A DNA stretch of 64,000 bases, taken from assembly GCF_018224615.1 (NCBI RefSeq), contig NZ_JAGTUK010000003.1, positions 1 to 64,000 on the forward strand, written 5' to 3'. The notes beneath the pieces are model-generated. The model did not search any database. It worked only from the letters and a program-made list of their open reading frames with translations, and was not told the origin of the DNA. Both the position numbers and the translations under genes were made by a program. The DNA is from Microbacterium paraoxydans (GTDB taxonomy: Bacteria; Actinomycetota; Actinomycetes; Actinomycetales; Microbacteriaceae). Shown one piece after another: positions 1 through 8,701 of the stretch; position 1 is the first letter of the stretch, and each line of letters starts with the position of its first letter.

Positions 1-94
1 AACGCCCGGTTACATTCCGAACCCGGAAGCTAAGCCTCACAGCGCCGATGGTACTGCAGGGGGGACCCTGTGGGAGAGTAGGACACCGCCGGAC
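1..94 (+). rRNA. rrf: 5S ribosomal RNA, 3' part
   Basis: The first ~94 bases match the 3' three quarters of an actinobacterial 5S rRNA: the ACATTCCGAACCCGGAAGC block, the GATGGTACTGCA block and the closing GGGAGAGTAGGACACCGCC stretch. The 5' end and presumably the 23S and 16S genes lie before the window. The 3' boundary is estimated from the usual end of the acceptor helix. Confidence 0.93.
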
Positions 95-104
95 TCCTTT
101 TAGT

Positions 105-138
105 CGAAATGGCCACCCAACGCTGGGTGGCCATTTCG
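105..138 (+). terminator. Rho-independent-type terminator of the rRNA operon
   Basis: A perfect 15-bp stem (105-119 with 124-138) closes an ACGC tetraloop about ten bases after the 5S gene. No T-tract follows, which is common in high-G+C actinobacteria. Confidence 0.85.
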
Positions 139-169
139 CGTTAACAACACAATGAGAACAGGGAGCATC

Positions 170-1732
170 ATGCCGGAAGAGGAAGAGCGCCGTCCGCGTC
201 GCAACGACGATAGGGGACCGCGGGGAAGCCGATCCGGTGGACGTCCTGTTTATCGCGATGGCGCGTCTCGTTCGCGATCTGACTCCGGTGATGGTGCTCA
301 GCGTCGTCGGGGCGGCGACGCTCCCGACGCCGGACAGCGCCGCGATGGTGGGCAGCGTCGTGAGGGCGGGTTCAGCCGTGACGGTGGGCAGCGTCGTGAG
401 GGCGGGTTCAACCGTGATGCTGGGCAGCGTCGTGAGGGCGGGTTCAACCGTGACGGTGGGCAGCGTCGTGAGGGCGGGTTCAACCGTGACGGTGGGCAGC
501 GCCGTGAAGGCGGGTTCAACCGTGACGGTGGGCAGCGCCGTGAAGGCGGGTACAGCCGTGACGGTGGGCAGCGTCGTGAGGGCGGGTACAGCCGCGATGA
601 TGGGCAGCGCCGTGAGGGCGGGCAGCGTCGTGAGGGCGGGTTCAACCGCGATGGTGGGCAGCGTCGTGAGGGCGGGTTCAACCGCGACGGTGGGCAGCGT
701 CGCGAGGGTGGGCAGCGTCGCGAGGGCGGGCAGCGTCGTGAGGGCGGGCAGCGCCGTGACGGAGGGCACGAGCGTCGTAACGACCGGGCGCGGACGTTCC
801 CTCAGCGCGGTGGCGCCGGACGCGAGCGGCCGGCGAATGCGACGAACGAGCGCGCTCGCTTCGATGAGCCGACGATCCCGGACGAGATCACGGCGCGCGA
901 CCTGCATCCGTCCGCGCGGAACGAACTGAAGACTCTCAGCAAGGAGAACGCCGAGCACGTCGCGCGACACCTGGCGATGGCCTCCCGGCTCATCGACGAA
1001 GACCCGGCCCGCGCGCACGAGCATGCGCTGGCGGCTTCCCGGCGTGCCGGCCGCATCGCGATCGTGCGCGAGACGCTGGGCATCACCGCCTACGCGATCG
1101 GCGACTTCGCCCTCGCGCTGCGCGAGCTGCGCACCTACCGTCGCATTTCCGGCAAGGACGACCAGATTGCGCTCATGGTCGACAGCGAACGCGGCATCGG
1201 ACGACCCGACCGCGCCCTCGAGACCGGTCGTGCCGTCGACCGCACCAGCCTCGACACTCCCGTGCGCGTGGCCCTTGCCATCGCGATGTCGGGCGCCCGA
1301 CTCGACCAGGGCGACCTGGAGCTGGCGCTCGGCGAACTGGAGATCCCGGAGCTCGACCCGGACCGCGCCTTCGAGTGGAGCCCCGCCCTGTTCGCGGCGC
1401 GCGCCGCTGTCCTGGAAGACCTCGGACGCACGGAGGAGGCGGAGTTCTGGGCGCACCGCGCCGAGGTCGCCGCGGAGGCCCTCGGCGTCGATGAGGCAGG
1501 CGACGAGGAGATCTACGTCGAGGACGGCCTCATCGAGGGTGAGTTCCCGGGAGATGACGAGGTGCCTGTCGACGCCTCGGCCACCTCTCCCGCGGATGCC
1601 GGCGACGGCGTGGAAGCTGCCGACGGCGACGTCGTGTCCGAGCCGTCGATCGAGGACGAGGTCCGCGAGCTTCTGGGTGAAGACGACACGGACGGGGACG
1701 ACGGCGCCAGCCCCGAGAAGACAGACGACTGA
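170..1732 (+). CDS. Arg/Gly-rich tandem-repeat protein with TPR-like C-terminal half
   Basis: 520 aa, function unknown. Residues 1-55 are Arg/Glu-rich. Residues ~55-205 consist of a 12-residue repeat (DGGQRREGGFNR and variants) that collapses at the end into 6-residue GGQRRE units. Residues ~225-430 form alanine-rich helices resembling TPR/HAT repeats (for example the RAHEHALAASRRAGRIAIVR stretch), and the last ~80 residues are an acidic tail. The start at 170 is preferred over the ATG at 152 because GGGAG lies just upstream. It is the first gene after the rRNA operon and its TGA overlaps the next ATG (TGATG), so it probably heads the run to recN. The Arg/Gly repeat suggests an unstructured, possibly RNA-binding segment; that is inference. 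Confidence 0.8.
   Translation: MPEEEERRPRRNDDRGPRGSRSGGRPVYRDGASRSRSDSGDGAQRRRGGDAPDAGQRRDGGQRREGGFSRDGGQRREGGFNRDAGQRREGGFNRDGGQRREGGFNRDGGQRREGGFNRDGGQRREGGYSRDGGQRREGGYSRDDGQRREGGQRREGGFNRDGGQRREGGFNRDGGQRREGGQRREGGQRREGGQRRDGGHERRNDRARTFPQRGGAGRERPANATNERARFDEPTIPDEITARDLHPSARNELKTLSKENAEHVARHLAMASRLIDEDPARAHEHALAASRRAGRIAIVRETLGITAYAIGDFALALRELRTYRRISGKDDQIALMVDSERGIGRPDRALETGRAVDRTSLDTPVRVALAIAMSGARLDQGDLELALGELEIPELDPDRAFEWSPALFAARAAVLEDLGRTEEAEFWAHRAEVAAEALGVDEAGDEEIYVEDGLIEGEFPGDDEVPVDASATSPADAGDGVEAADGDVVSEPSIEDEVRELLGEDDTDGDDGASPEKTDD
330..775 (+). repeat. In-frame 36-bp tandem repeat array inside the first gene
   Basis: About eleven 36-bp units (core gggcagcgtcgtgagggcgg) are followed by several 18-bp half-units near 690-770. 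Neighbouring copies are nearly identical, so copy number probably varies between strains. Because the period is a multiple of three, several other frames also stay open here. Confidence 0.9.
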
Positions 1733-2772
1733 TGGCGCTCTTCGGCCGCCGCCGCCCGCTCGAGCGCACGCCCCTCGACGGCATCGACACCGTGCTGGCT
1801 GACCTGGACGGCGTGGTCTACGCCGGCCCTGGGGCGCTCCCGCATGCCGTGGAGAGCCTCAACGCCGCAGCCGCCACCGCGCGCCTGGGCTACATCACGA
1901 ACAATGCGGCCCGCACCGACGTCTCCGTCGCCGGACACCTGACCAGCCTGGGACTCACGGTCGCGCCGAGCGACGTGGTCACCAGCCCGCAAGCGGCCAT
2001 GCGGCTGCTGACCGGCATCGTGCCGCCGCCCGCGACGATCCTGGTCGTCGGTGGCGACGGGCTCGTGGACGAAGTCCAGAAGGCGGGCTACACGGTGACC
2101 CGCAGCGCCGACGGCGGTCCGCAGGCCGTGGTGCAGGGATTCGCGCCCGAGGTCGCCTGGACGGATCTGGCAGAGGCCGCCTTCGCGCTCAAGGTCCCCG
2201 AGGAGGAGGGCGGCATCCCCTGGATCGCCACCAACACCGACTGGACCATCCCGCGGGAGCGCGGCGTCGCACCGGGCAACGGCACCCTCGTCTCGGCCGT
2301 GCACACCGCCGTGGGACGACTCGCAACGGTCGCAGGTAAGCCGGAGACACCCATCTTCGAAGAGGCACTCGCCCGGTTCAGCGCCACCAGGGCCCTGTTC
2401 ATCGGTGACCGACTCGACACCGACATCATGGGCGCGAGTCGCGCCGGCATCGACTCGGCGCTCGTGCTCACCGGCATCGATCGTCCGAAGCACGTGCTCG
2501 CAGCGCCCGAAGGCTCGCGGCCGACCTACATTCTCGGCGACCTTCGCGGACTGCACGAGCCGTATCCCGCTCCGACGGTCCGCGACGGCGTCTACGACGT
2601 CAACGGGGCCGCGGTGCGCGTGCGCGGCGCGGACGTCGAGATCGTGGCCGAGTCCGGAAACCAGCTCGACCTGCTCCGCGCCGGGGCCGCAGCGATCTGG
2701 GCCTCCGGAACGCCGGTGTTCGTGCTGCGCGTGCCCGAGCGGTTGTACGACGACCCGTTCCACCGGCCCTGA
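1732..2772 (+). CDS. HAD-IIA family phosphatase (NagD/Rv1692-like)
   Basis: 346 aa. HAD superfamily hydrolase with motif I DLDGVVYAG (Asp nucleophile, ~residue 24), motif II in the TNNAA segment and motif IV GDRLDTDIMGA (~224). The cap domain between motifs II and III is of the type IIA/NagD kind. The mycobacterial relative at the same place (Rv1692, before tlyA) is a glycerol-3-phosphate phosphatase, so a housekeeping phosphatase of phospholipid breakdown products is likely. The C-terminal ~70 residues extend past the core fold. The ATG overlaps the preceding stop by one base. Confidence 0.88.
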   Translation: MALFGRRRPLERTPLDGIDTVLADLDGVVYAGPGALPHAVESLNAAAATARLGYITNNAARTDVSVAGHLTSLGLTVAPSDVVTSPQAAMRLLTGIVPPPATILVVGGDGLVDEVQKAGYTVTRSADGGPQAVVQGFAPEVAWTDLAEAAFALKVPEEEGGIPWIATNTDWTIPRERGVAPGNGTLVSAVHTAVGRLATVAGKPETPIFEEALARFSATRALFIGDRLDTDIMGASRAGIDSALVLTGIDRPKHVLAAPEGSRPTYILGDLRGLHEPYPAPTVRDGVYDVNGAAVRVRGADVEIVAESGNQLDLLRAGAAAIWASGTPVFVLRVPERLYDDPFHRP

Positions 2773-2810
2773 CCGCGCGCGTGGCTCCGCCAGCTGTCGG
2801 AGGAGCCGCG

Positions 2811-2816
2811 TACAGT
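2811..2816 (+). promoter_or_regulatory. -10 box (TACAGT) of a probable leaderless promoter
   Basis: TACAGT lies 7 nt before GTG 2824 with no ribosome-binding site between them. This favours GTG 2824 over GTG 2815 as the start. Confidence 0.5.
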
Positions 2817-2823
2817 GGAATCC

Positions 2824-3000
2824 GTGAGCGACGAGACGACCGGTGCACCCACGGACGGCCTGTGGAGTCGTCTGCGCCTGATCGAAGGGCAACCGCTCCC
2901 GGCCCGCACCGACGCCTACTCGGCCCTGCACGACGAGCTCTCGCGCCGGCTGGAGAGCGGATCGCGGCTCGACCAGCGGGAGACTCCGGGAGCACGATGA
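2824..3000 (+). CDS. Small conserved protein between HAD phosphatase and tlyA (Rv1693-like)
   Basis: 58 aa, no known function. Soluble and mostly helical, with the pattern AYSALHDELSRRLESG. A similarly short gene occupies the same place in mycobacteria. Its TGA overlaps the tlyA ATG (ATGA), so the two are translationally coupled. The GTG at 2815 is a less likely start. Confidence 0.75.
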   Translation: MSDETTGAPTDGLWSRLRLIEGQPLPARTDAYSALHDELSRRLESGSRLDQRETPGAR

Positions 3001-3794
3001 CGCGACTCGACGCTGCCCTCGCATCGCGGGGACTCGCCCGGTCGCGCAGCCACGCCGCCACCCTGATCGCTGAGGGGCTTGTCAGCGTCGACGGACGTCC
3101 GGTCGTCAAGGCATCCACCGCGGTTCGCGACGACAGCGAGATCACGGTCGCCGGTGCCGACCACTACGTGGGCCGCGCGGCACACAAGCTTCTCGCTGCG
3201 CTCGACGGTTTCGGCATCGTAGTCACGGACAGGCTCGCGCTCGATATGGGCGCGTCCACCGGCGGCTTCACGCAGGTGCTTCGCGAGCGCGGGGCGCGCC
3301 GGGTGCTCGCGGTCGACGTGGGCCACGGCCAGCTCGCCGCCGCGATCGCCGCCGATCCCGGCGTGGTGTCGGTCGAGGGCTTCAACGTGCGGCACATGAC
3401 GCCGGAGAGTCTCGCCGAGGCGACGGGAGAGCCCGCCGCGCCCGACCTCATCGTCGGCGACCTCTCCTTCATCTCGCTCGAGCTCGTGCTGCCCGCCGTC
3501 GCCGGTGTCGCGGCTCCGGATGCAGACGTGCTGCTCCTTGTGAAGCCGCAGTTCGAGGTCGGTCGCACCGCGGTGCGCGGCGGGCTCGTCACCGATCCGG
3601 CCACCCGCGCCGACGCGGTGGCGCGGGTCGTGTGGAGCGCGTGGGACGCGGGCTTCGGGATGCTCGGCATCCTTCCCTCCCCGATCCTCGGGACCCACGG
3701 AAATGCGGAGTACCTGGTTCACCTCGCGCCTGGGCGCGGCAGCAATCCGACAGAATGGATGGACACGATCAACCGGCTGGCAGGGGGACGATGA
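2997..3794 (+). CDS. tlyA: TlyA family 16S/23S rRNA 2'-O-methyltransferase
   Basis: 265 aa. An N-terminal S4 RNA-binding domain (residues ~1-60, RLDAALASRGLARSRSHA) is followed by an FtsJ/RrmJ-type Rossmann methyltransferase with the SAM site LDMGASTGGFTQVLRERGA and the K-D-K-E style motifs (GDLSFISL, LLLVKPQFEVG). Known TlyA enzymes methylate cytidines of 16S h44 and 23S H69 and set sensitivity to capreomycin-type drugs. The start at 2997 overlaps the upstream stop and begins directly at the S4 domain. Its end overlaps nadK (ATGA). Confidence 0.95.
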   Translation: MTRLDAALASRGLARSRSHAATLIAEGLVSVDGRPVVKASTAVRDDSEITVAGADHYVGRAAHKLLAALDGFGIVVTDRLALDMGASTGGFTQVLRERGARRVLAVDVGHGQLAAAIAADPGVVSVEGFNVRHMTPESLAEATGEPAAPDLIVGDLSFISLELVLPAVAGVAAPDADVLLLVKPQFEVGRTAVRGGLVTDPATRADAVARVVWSAWDAGFGMLGILPSPILGTHGNAEYLVHLAPGRGSNPTEWMDTINRLAGGR

Positions 3795-4711
3795 ACGAGC
3801 GCTGGATCCTGGTGGTCGCGCACGCCGGCCGTGTCGAGACCGTGGACGCGGCCCGTCGAGTGACCGACGCCCTCCGCGGGGCGGGGGCCCACCCCGTGCT
3901 CGCTCCGGACGACCATGAAGCGCTCTCGGCCGTGGACCCGTTCTTCGCCGATGTCGACGTGCTGGGTGTATCCGCCGATCCCACCGCCCTCGAGCTGGCC
4001 ATCGTCCTCGGTGGCGACGGCACGATCCTGCGCGCCGCGGAGCTCGTGCGCGACAGCGGCGCCCCGGTGCTCGGTATCAACATGGGACACGTCGGCTTCC
4101 TCGCCGAGATCGACCCCGACGACATGGACGATGCCGTGCGCCGGGTCATCGCACGCGACTACGACGTGGAGGAGCGCCTGGCCCTCTCGGTGCGCGTGAA
4201 GGACGCCGCGGGCGACGTGGTGTTCGAGACCTGGGCGCTCAACGAGGCCACGGTCGAGAAGGCCAGCAGGGAGCGCATGATCGAGGTCGTGCTGGAGATC
4301 GACGGCCGCCCGCTGTCGAGTTTCGGCTGCGACGGCATGGTCGTGTCCACCCCGACCGGCTCCACCGCCTACAACTTCTCCGCGGGCGGTCCCGTGATCT
4401 GGCCGACCGTCGAGGCCATCGCCGTGGTGCCGCTCTCCGCCCACGCGCTGTTCGCGAAGCCGCTCGTCGTGAGCCCCGACGCGGCGGTCGCGATCGAGAT
4501 GCTGGAGCGCACCGACGGCTCCGGCATCCTGTGGTGCGACGGGCGACGTTCGCACGACCTCCCGCCCGGCGCACGCGTGGTGGTGCGGAGGTCGTCGCGC
4601 CCCGTGCGGCTCGCACGGCTCCACCCCACGGCGTTCACGAACCGACTGGTGCGGAAGTTCCAGCTGCCGGTCGAGGGGTGGCGCGGACAGGATCGGAGGA
4701 CGACGCCGTGA
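3791..4711 (+). CDS. nadK: NAD kinase
   Basis: 306 aa, the normal family length. It phosphorylates NAD to NADP. The diagnostic GGDGTILRAAE motif (~residue 75) and the NE/D substrate motif (LNEATVEK) are present, followed by the glycine-rich TPTGSTAYNFSAGGP loop. It lies between tlyA and recN as in mycobacteria. The start overlaps tlyA by 4 bp and its end overlaps the recN GTG. Confidence 0.96.
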   Translation: MNERWILVVAHAGRVETVDAARRVTDALRGAGAHPVLAPDDHEALSAVDPFFADVDVLGVSADPTALELAIVLGGDGTILRAAELVRDSGAPVLGINMGHVGFLAEIDPDDMDDAVRRVIARDYDVEERLALSVRVKDAAGDVVFETWALNEATVEKASRERMIEVVLEIDGRPLSSFGCDGMVVSTPTGSTAYNFSAGGPVIWPTVEAIAVVPLSAHALFAKPLVVSPDAAVAIEMLERTDGSGILWCDGRRSHDLPPGARVVVRRSSRPVRLARLHPTAFTNRLVRKFQLPVEGWRGQDRRTTP

Positions 4712-6390
4712 TCGAGGAGATGCGCCTGCAGGGCCTCGGTGTGATCGCCGACGCCGTGCTTCCGTTGGGCCCCGGGTTCACCGCGATCACCGGCGAGACC
4801 GGCGCGGGCAAGACCATGGTCGTGACGGGTCTGGGGCTGCTGCTCGGTCAGCGCGCCGACTCGGGCGCCGTACGCGCGGGGGCCGGTCAGGCCTCGGTCG
4901 CCGGTGTGTGGGTCGTGCCGGAGACCGGAGACGTGGCCGATATCGTCGCAGACGCCGGGGGCGAGCTCGAGCCGGCGGGTGGCGGCAGCGCAGAACTCTA
5001 CGTGTCGCGCACCCTGAGCGCCGAGGGGCGCAGCAGGGCGAGCGTGGGCGGCCGCGCGGCTCCGGCGGGAGTGCTGTCTGCCCTCGCGGACGAGCTGGTG
5101 GTGGTGCACGGCCAGTCCGAGCAGCTGCGACTCCGGTCGGCTGCGGCACAGCGCGATGCCCTCGACCGGTTCGGCGGCGACACGATCGCGCGGGCGCTGG
5201 AGCAGTACGGCGCCGCGTTCGAGAGGTGGCGCGCTCTCGATGCGGAGATCACCGAGATCACCGCCAACCGCGATCGCCGGGCCGAAGAAGCCGCGCGACT
5301 GCGGGAGGACCTCGCACTGATCGAGGCGACCGCCCCCGAGGAGGGCGAGGACGACGAGCTCACCGCTCGGGCGGAGCGGCTCGCGAACGCCGAGGAGCTG
5401 CGGCTGGCCGCCTCTCTGGCGCACGGGGCCCTGTCGAACGAGGAGGGCGACCCGGACGCGTCGGCGCTGGTCGCGGAAGCGCGCCGGGCGCTTGAACGCG
5501 TGTCGGATGCGAAGCTCGCCGAGATCGCGGAGAGCCTGGCCGACATCGGGTACCGGATCGCCGACGCGGCGGGGCTCCTGTCCGGGTTCCTCGCCGATCT
5601 CGACGAGTCGGGCCCGCACGAGCTGGCCGCGGTCGAAGAGCGTCGGGCGGCGCTGGGCGTGCTTGTGCGCGCACACGGCTCCCTCGCCGACGCGATCCGG
5701 CTCTGGCAGACCGGCTCGGCGCGACTGGCGGAGCTGGACGACGACGGGGAACGGCTGCAGCGCCTCGAGGCCGAGCGCGAGGAGGCGAGAGGCACGCTCG
5801 ACGCCGCTGCCGACGCGCTCACGGCCGCCCGCACGGAGGCCGCCGTCCGCCTGGGCGACGCCGTCACGGCGGAGCTGCACGCGCTCGCGATGCCGGATGC
5901 CCGCCTGGAGGTGTCGGTCACGCCCGGCACCGAGAGCACCCACGGCCGCGACGACGTGGCGATCCTGCTGGCTCCGCACCCGGGGGCCGAACCGCGCTCG
6001 GTGGCCAAGGGGGCGTCGGGTGGCGAGCTGTCGCGCGTGATGCTCGCGATCGAGGTCGTCATCGCCGCCACCGACCCGGTGCCGACCTTCGTGTTCGACG
6101 AGGTCGACGCCGGCATCGGCGGGGCTGCGGCGATCGAGGTGGGCCGGCGACTCGCCCGGCTGGCGGAGAAGTCGCAGGTGATCGCGGTGACGCATCTCGC
6201 GCAGGTCGCGGCGTTCGCGAACAATCACCTCACGGTCGTCAAGTCCAACGACGGCGCGGTCACCGCCTCGAGTGTGCGGCGCCTGGAGGGGGAGGAGCGG
6301 GAGGCCGAGATGGCCCGGCTGCTCTCCGGCCTCGCGGATTCCGACGCCGCGCTCACCCATGCCCGCGAACTTCTCAGCCTCGGGGTCTGA
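4708..6390 (+). CDS. recN: DNA repair protein RecN
   Basis: 560 aa. SMC-like ATPase of double-strand break repair. Walker A GETGAGKT is at ~29-36, a central coiled coil spans ~150-360, and the ABC signature (KGASGGELSRVMLA) and Walker B (FVFDEVDAGIGG) lie in the C-terminal half. I chose GTG 4708, which overlaps the nadK stop as GTGA, because the protein then begins with the conserved beta strand IEEMRLQGLGVI before Walker A. The longer in-frame extension upstream only shadows nadK. Confidence 0.95.
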   Translation: MIEEMRLQGLGVIADAVLPLGPGFTAITGETGAGKTMVVTGLGLLLGQRADSGAVRAGAGQASVAGVWVVPETGDVADIVADAGGELEPAGGGSAELYVSRTLSAEGRSRASVGGRAAPAGVLSALADELVVVHGQSEQLRLRSAAAQRDALDRFGGDTIARALEQYGAAFERWRALDAEITEITANRDRRAEEAARLREDLALIEATAPEEGEDDELTARAERLANAEELRLAASLAHGALSNEEGDPDASALVAEARRALERVSDAKLAEIAESLADIGYRIADAAGLLSGFLADLDESGPHELAAVEERRAALGVLVRAHGSLADAIRLWQTGSARLAELDDDGERLQRLEAEREEARGTLDAAADALTAARTEAAVRLGDAVTAELHALAMPDARLEVSVTPGTESTHGRDDVAILLAPHPGAEPRSVAKGASGGELSRVMLAIEVVIAATDPVPTFVFDEVDAGIGGAAAIEVGRRLARLAEKSQVIAVTHLAQVAAFANNHLTVVKSNDGAVTASSVRRLEGEEREAEMARLLSGLADSDAALTHARELLSLGV

Positions 6391-6399
6391 GGGAACTGT

Positions 6400-6405
6400 T
6401 AGGAT
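6400..6405 (+). promoter_or_regulatory. Possible -10 box (TAGGAT) for pyrG
   Basis: TAGGAT lies 8 nt before GTG 6414 in the short recN-pyrG gap. No clear Shine-Dalgarno sequence is present. Confidence 0.35.
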
Positions 6406-6413
6406 AGAAGCCC

Positions 6414-8111
6414 GTGATGAACTCTTCTTCTGCGGGGCCCAAGAACGACACGACCAAGCACATCTTCGTGACTGGTGGTGTCGTTTCGTCTTTGGGCAAG
6501 GGCCTCACCGCGGCCAGCCTGGGCAACCTGCTCACCGCCCGCGGACTCCGCGTCGTGATGCAGAAGCTCGACCCGTACCTGAACGTGGATCCGGGCACCA
6601 TGAACCCGTTCCAGCACGGTGAGGTGTTCGTCACGGACGACGGCGCGGAGACCGATCTCGACATCGGGCACTACGAGCGCTTCCTCGACATCAACCTGTC
6701 GCAGGCGGCCAACGTGACCACGGGTCAGATCTACTCGCAGGTCATCGCGCGCGAGCGTCGCGGCGAGTACCTGGGCGACACGGTGCAGGTCATCCCGCAC
6801 ATCACGGACGAGATCAAGCGCCGCATGCGCCTGCAGGCCACGGAGGACCCGCGGCCCGACGTCATCATCACCGAGGTCGGCGGCACGGTGGGCGACATCG
6901 AGTCGCAGCCGTTTCTGGAGGCCGCGCGGCAGCTGCGCCACGAGCTCGGCCGCGACAACGTGTTCTTCGTGCACGTGTCGCTCGTGCCGTTCATGGGCGC
7001 CTCCGGGGAGCAGAAGACCAAGCCCACGCAGCACTCGGTGGCCGCCCTCCGCCAGGTGGGTATCCAGCCGGACGCCCTGGTGCTGCGCAGCGACCGCCCG
7101 GTGAGCGCGAGCAACCGCAACAAGATCGCCCTCATGTGCGACGTGGACGTCGAGGGCGTCATCAACACGGTCGACCTCCCGAGCATCTACGACATCCCCT
7201 CTACGCTCAACGAGCAGGGCCTCGACTCGTACATCGTGCGTCGCCTCGGCCTCGACGCGAAGGCCGCAGACGTTGACTGGACCCGCTGGAACAAGGTCCT
7301 CCACGCGGTCCACAACCCCAAGCACGAGGTCACGATCGGACTGGTCGGCAAGTACATCGACCTCCCGGATGCGTACCTCTCGGTGACCGAGGCTCTGAAG
7401 GCGGGTGGTTTCGCGCAGGAGACCAAGGTGCACATCCGCTGGATCCCGTCCGACCTGTGCGAGACCCCGGAGGGTGCGCAGGAGCAGCTCGCCGAACTCG
7501 ACGGCATCTGCGTGCCCGGAGGCTTCGGCATCCGCGGCATCGAGGGCAAGCTGGGCGCGCTGAAGTTCGCGCGCGAACAGGGCATCCCCACGCTCGGCCT
7601 GTGCCTCGGCCTGCAGTGCATGGTCATCGAGTTCGCTCGGGACGTGGCCGGGATCGCCGGGGCATCGTCGAGCGAGTTCGACCCGGAGACCTCTGAGCCC
7701 GTGATCGCGACGATGGCTGAGCAGGTGGAGATCCTCGACGGCGGAGACCTCGGCGGCACCATGCGCCTCGGCCTCTACCAGGCCGCCCTCGCGGAGGGGT
7801 CGCTGGCGCGGGAGCTGTACGGCACTCCGGAGGCGTCGGAACGTCACCGCCACCGCTACGAGGTCAACAACGCCTACCGCGACCGGCTGTCGGAGGCCGG
7901 GCTGGTGTTCTCGGGTCTGAACCCCGAGCTGGACCTGGTCGAGTACGTCGAGCTGCCGCGCGACGTGCACCCGTACTACATCGCCACGCAGGCGCACCCC
8001 GAGCTGCGGTCGCGCCCGACCGACCCGCACCCGCTGTTCCGCGGTCTGGTCGGTGCGGCCATCGAGCGGCACCGCGCGAGCGAGCTGTTCGACGTCAGCG
8101 CCGATGAGTGA
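6414..8111 (+). CDS. pyrG: CTP synthase
   Basis: 565 aa. Makes CTP from UTP, ATP and glutamine. The N-terminal synthetase domain (~1-280) starts with [20 protein letters not shown]. The C-terminal class I glutaminase domain (~300-555) has the GGFGIRG oxyanion loop, nucleophile Cys in [12 protein letters not shown] and the His/Glu pair in [15 protein letters not shown] 6414 and ATG 6417 are both possible starts. The stop overlaps the downstream NUDIX gene by 8 bp. Confidence 0.97.
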   Translation: MMNSSSAGPKNDTTKHIFVTGGVVSSLGKGLTAASLGNLLTARGLRVVMQKLDPYLNVDPGTMNPFQHGEVFVTDDGAETDLDIGHYERFLDINLSQAANVTTGQIYSQVIARERRGEYLGDTVQVIPHITDEIKRRMRLQATEDPRPDVIITEVGGTVGDIESQPFLEAARQLRHELGRDNVFFVHVSLVPFMGASGEQKTKPTQHSVAALRQVGIQPDALVLRSDRPVSASNRNKIALMCDVDVEGVINTVDLPSIYDIPSTLNEQGLDSYIVRRLGLDAKAADVDWTRWNKVLHAVHNPKHEVTIGLVGKYIDLPDAYLSVTEALKAGGFAQETKVHIRWIPSDLCETPEGAQEQLAELDGICVPGGFGIRGIEGKLGALKFAREQGIPTLGLCLGLQCMVIEFARDVAGIAGASSSEFDPETSEPVIATMAEQVEILDGGDLGGTMRLGLYQAALAEGSLARELYGTPEASERHRHRYEVNNAYRDRLSEAGLVFSGLNPELDLVEYVELPRDVHPYYIATQAHPELRSRPTDPHPLFRGLVGAAIERHRASELFDVSADE

Positions 8112-8700
8112 CATCGGCGGCCACGCAGACGGTGGTCCGCTGCGCGACGAACCGTTCGACCCGGAGGTCGTCGAGTCCGAGCTGGTGTATCAGGGGCGGG
8201 TGTGGGACGTGCGCTCCGATCGCGTGCGCTACGGCGACGGGGAGATCGTGCGGCAGTACGTCGCCCACCCTGGCGCGGTCGCGATCGTGGCGCTCGACGA
8301 CGACGGGCGGGTGCTGCTGATCCAGCAGTATCGTCACCCGATCCGGCACCGCGACTGGGAACTCCCCGCCGGCCTGCTCGACGTGCCGGGGGAGGACCCG
8401 GCCGAGGCGGCCCGCCGCGAGCTCGCGGAGGAGGCCGATCTGGTCGCCGCGCACTGGGAGCCCCTGGTGTCCTCGTGGACCACGCCGGGCGGCAACGACG
8501 AGCTGATCCGGCTGTTCCTCGCGACGGGAATCGCGGCCGCCGACGCCGCGCACTCCCGCGAGGACGAGGAGGCCGACATCCGGCTCGCCTGGGTGCCGCT
8601 CGACGACGCCGTGGCCGCGGTGCTCGACGGTCGCATGCGCAACGGCATCCTCGCGATCGGTGTGCTCGCGGCCGCGCAGAGGCTCAGCGACCGGGGCTGA
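8104..8700 (+). CDS. ADP-ribose pyrophosphatase-like NUDIX hydrolase
   Basis: 198 aa. The NUDIX box runs from GLLDVPGE to RRELAEEAD with the spacing seen in mycobacterial Rv1700, an ADP-ribose pyrophosphatase also placed after pyrG. The usual glycine at the end of the box is Asp here (EEAD). The likely reaction is ADP-ribose to AMP and ribose 5-phosphate, with Mg2+ held by the REL-EE helix. The start overlaps pyrG by 8 bp. xerD begins one base after its stop. Confidence 0.88.
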   Translation: MSDIGGHADGGPLRDEPFDPEVVESELVYQGRVWDVRSDRVRYGDGEIVRQYVAHPGAVAIVALDDDGRVLLIQQYRHPIRHRDWELPAGLLDVPGEDPAEAARRELAEEADLVAAHWEPLVSSWTTPGGNDELIRLFLATGIAAADAAHSREDEEADIRLAWVPLDDAVAAVLDGRMRNGILAIGVLAAAQRLSDRG

Positions 8701-8701
8701 C

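Noticed and set aside
330..775. CRISPR-like array (36-bp repeats)
   Set aside because: Repeats are contiguous with no unique spacers and encode part of a protein. No cas genes are nearby.
237..929. Long reading frames on both strands across the tandem repeat (+ 237-929, - 298-681)
   Set aside because: A 36-bp period keeps all frames open once one is; only the 170-1732 frame continues into a normal protein.
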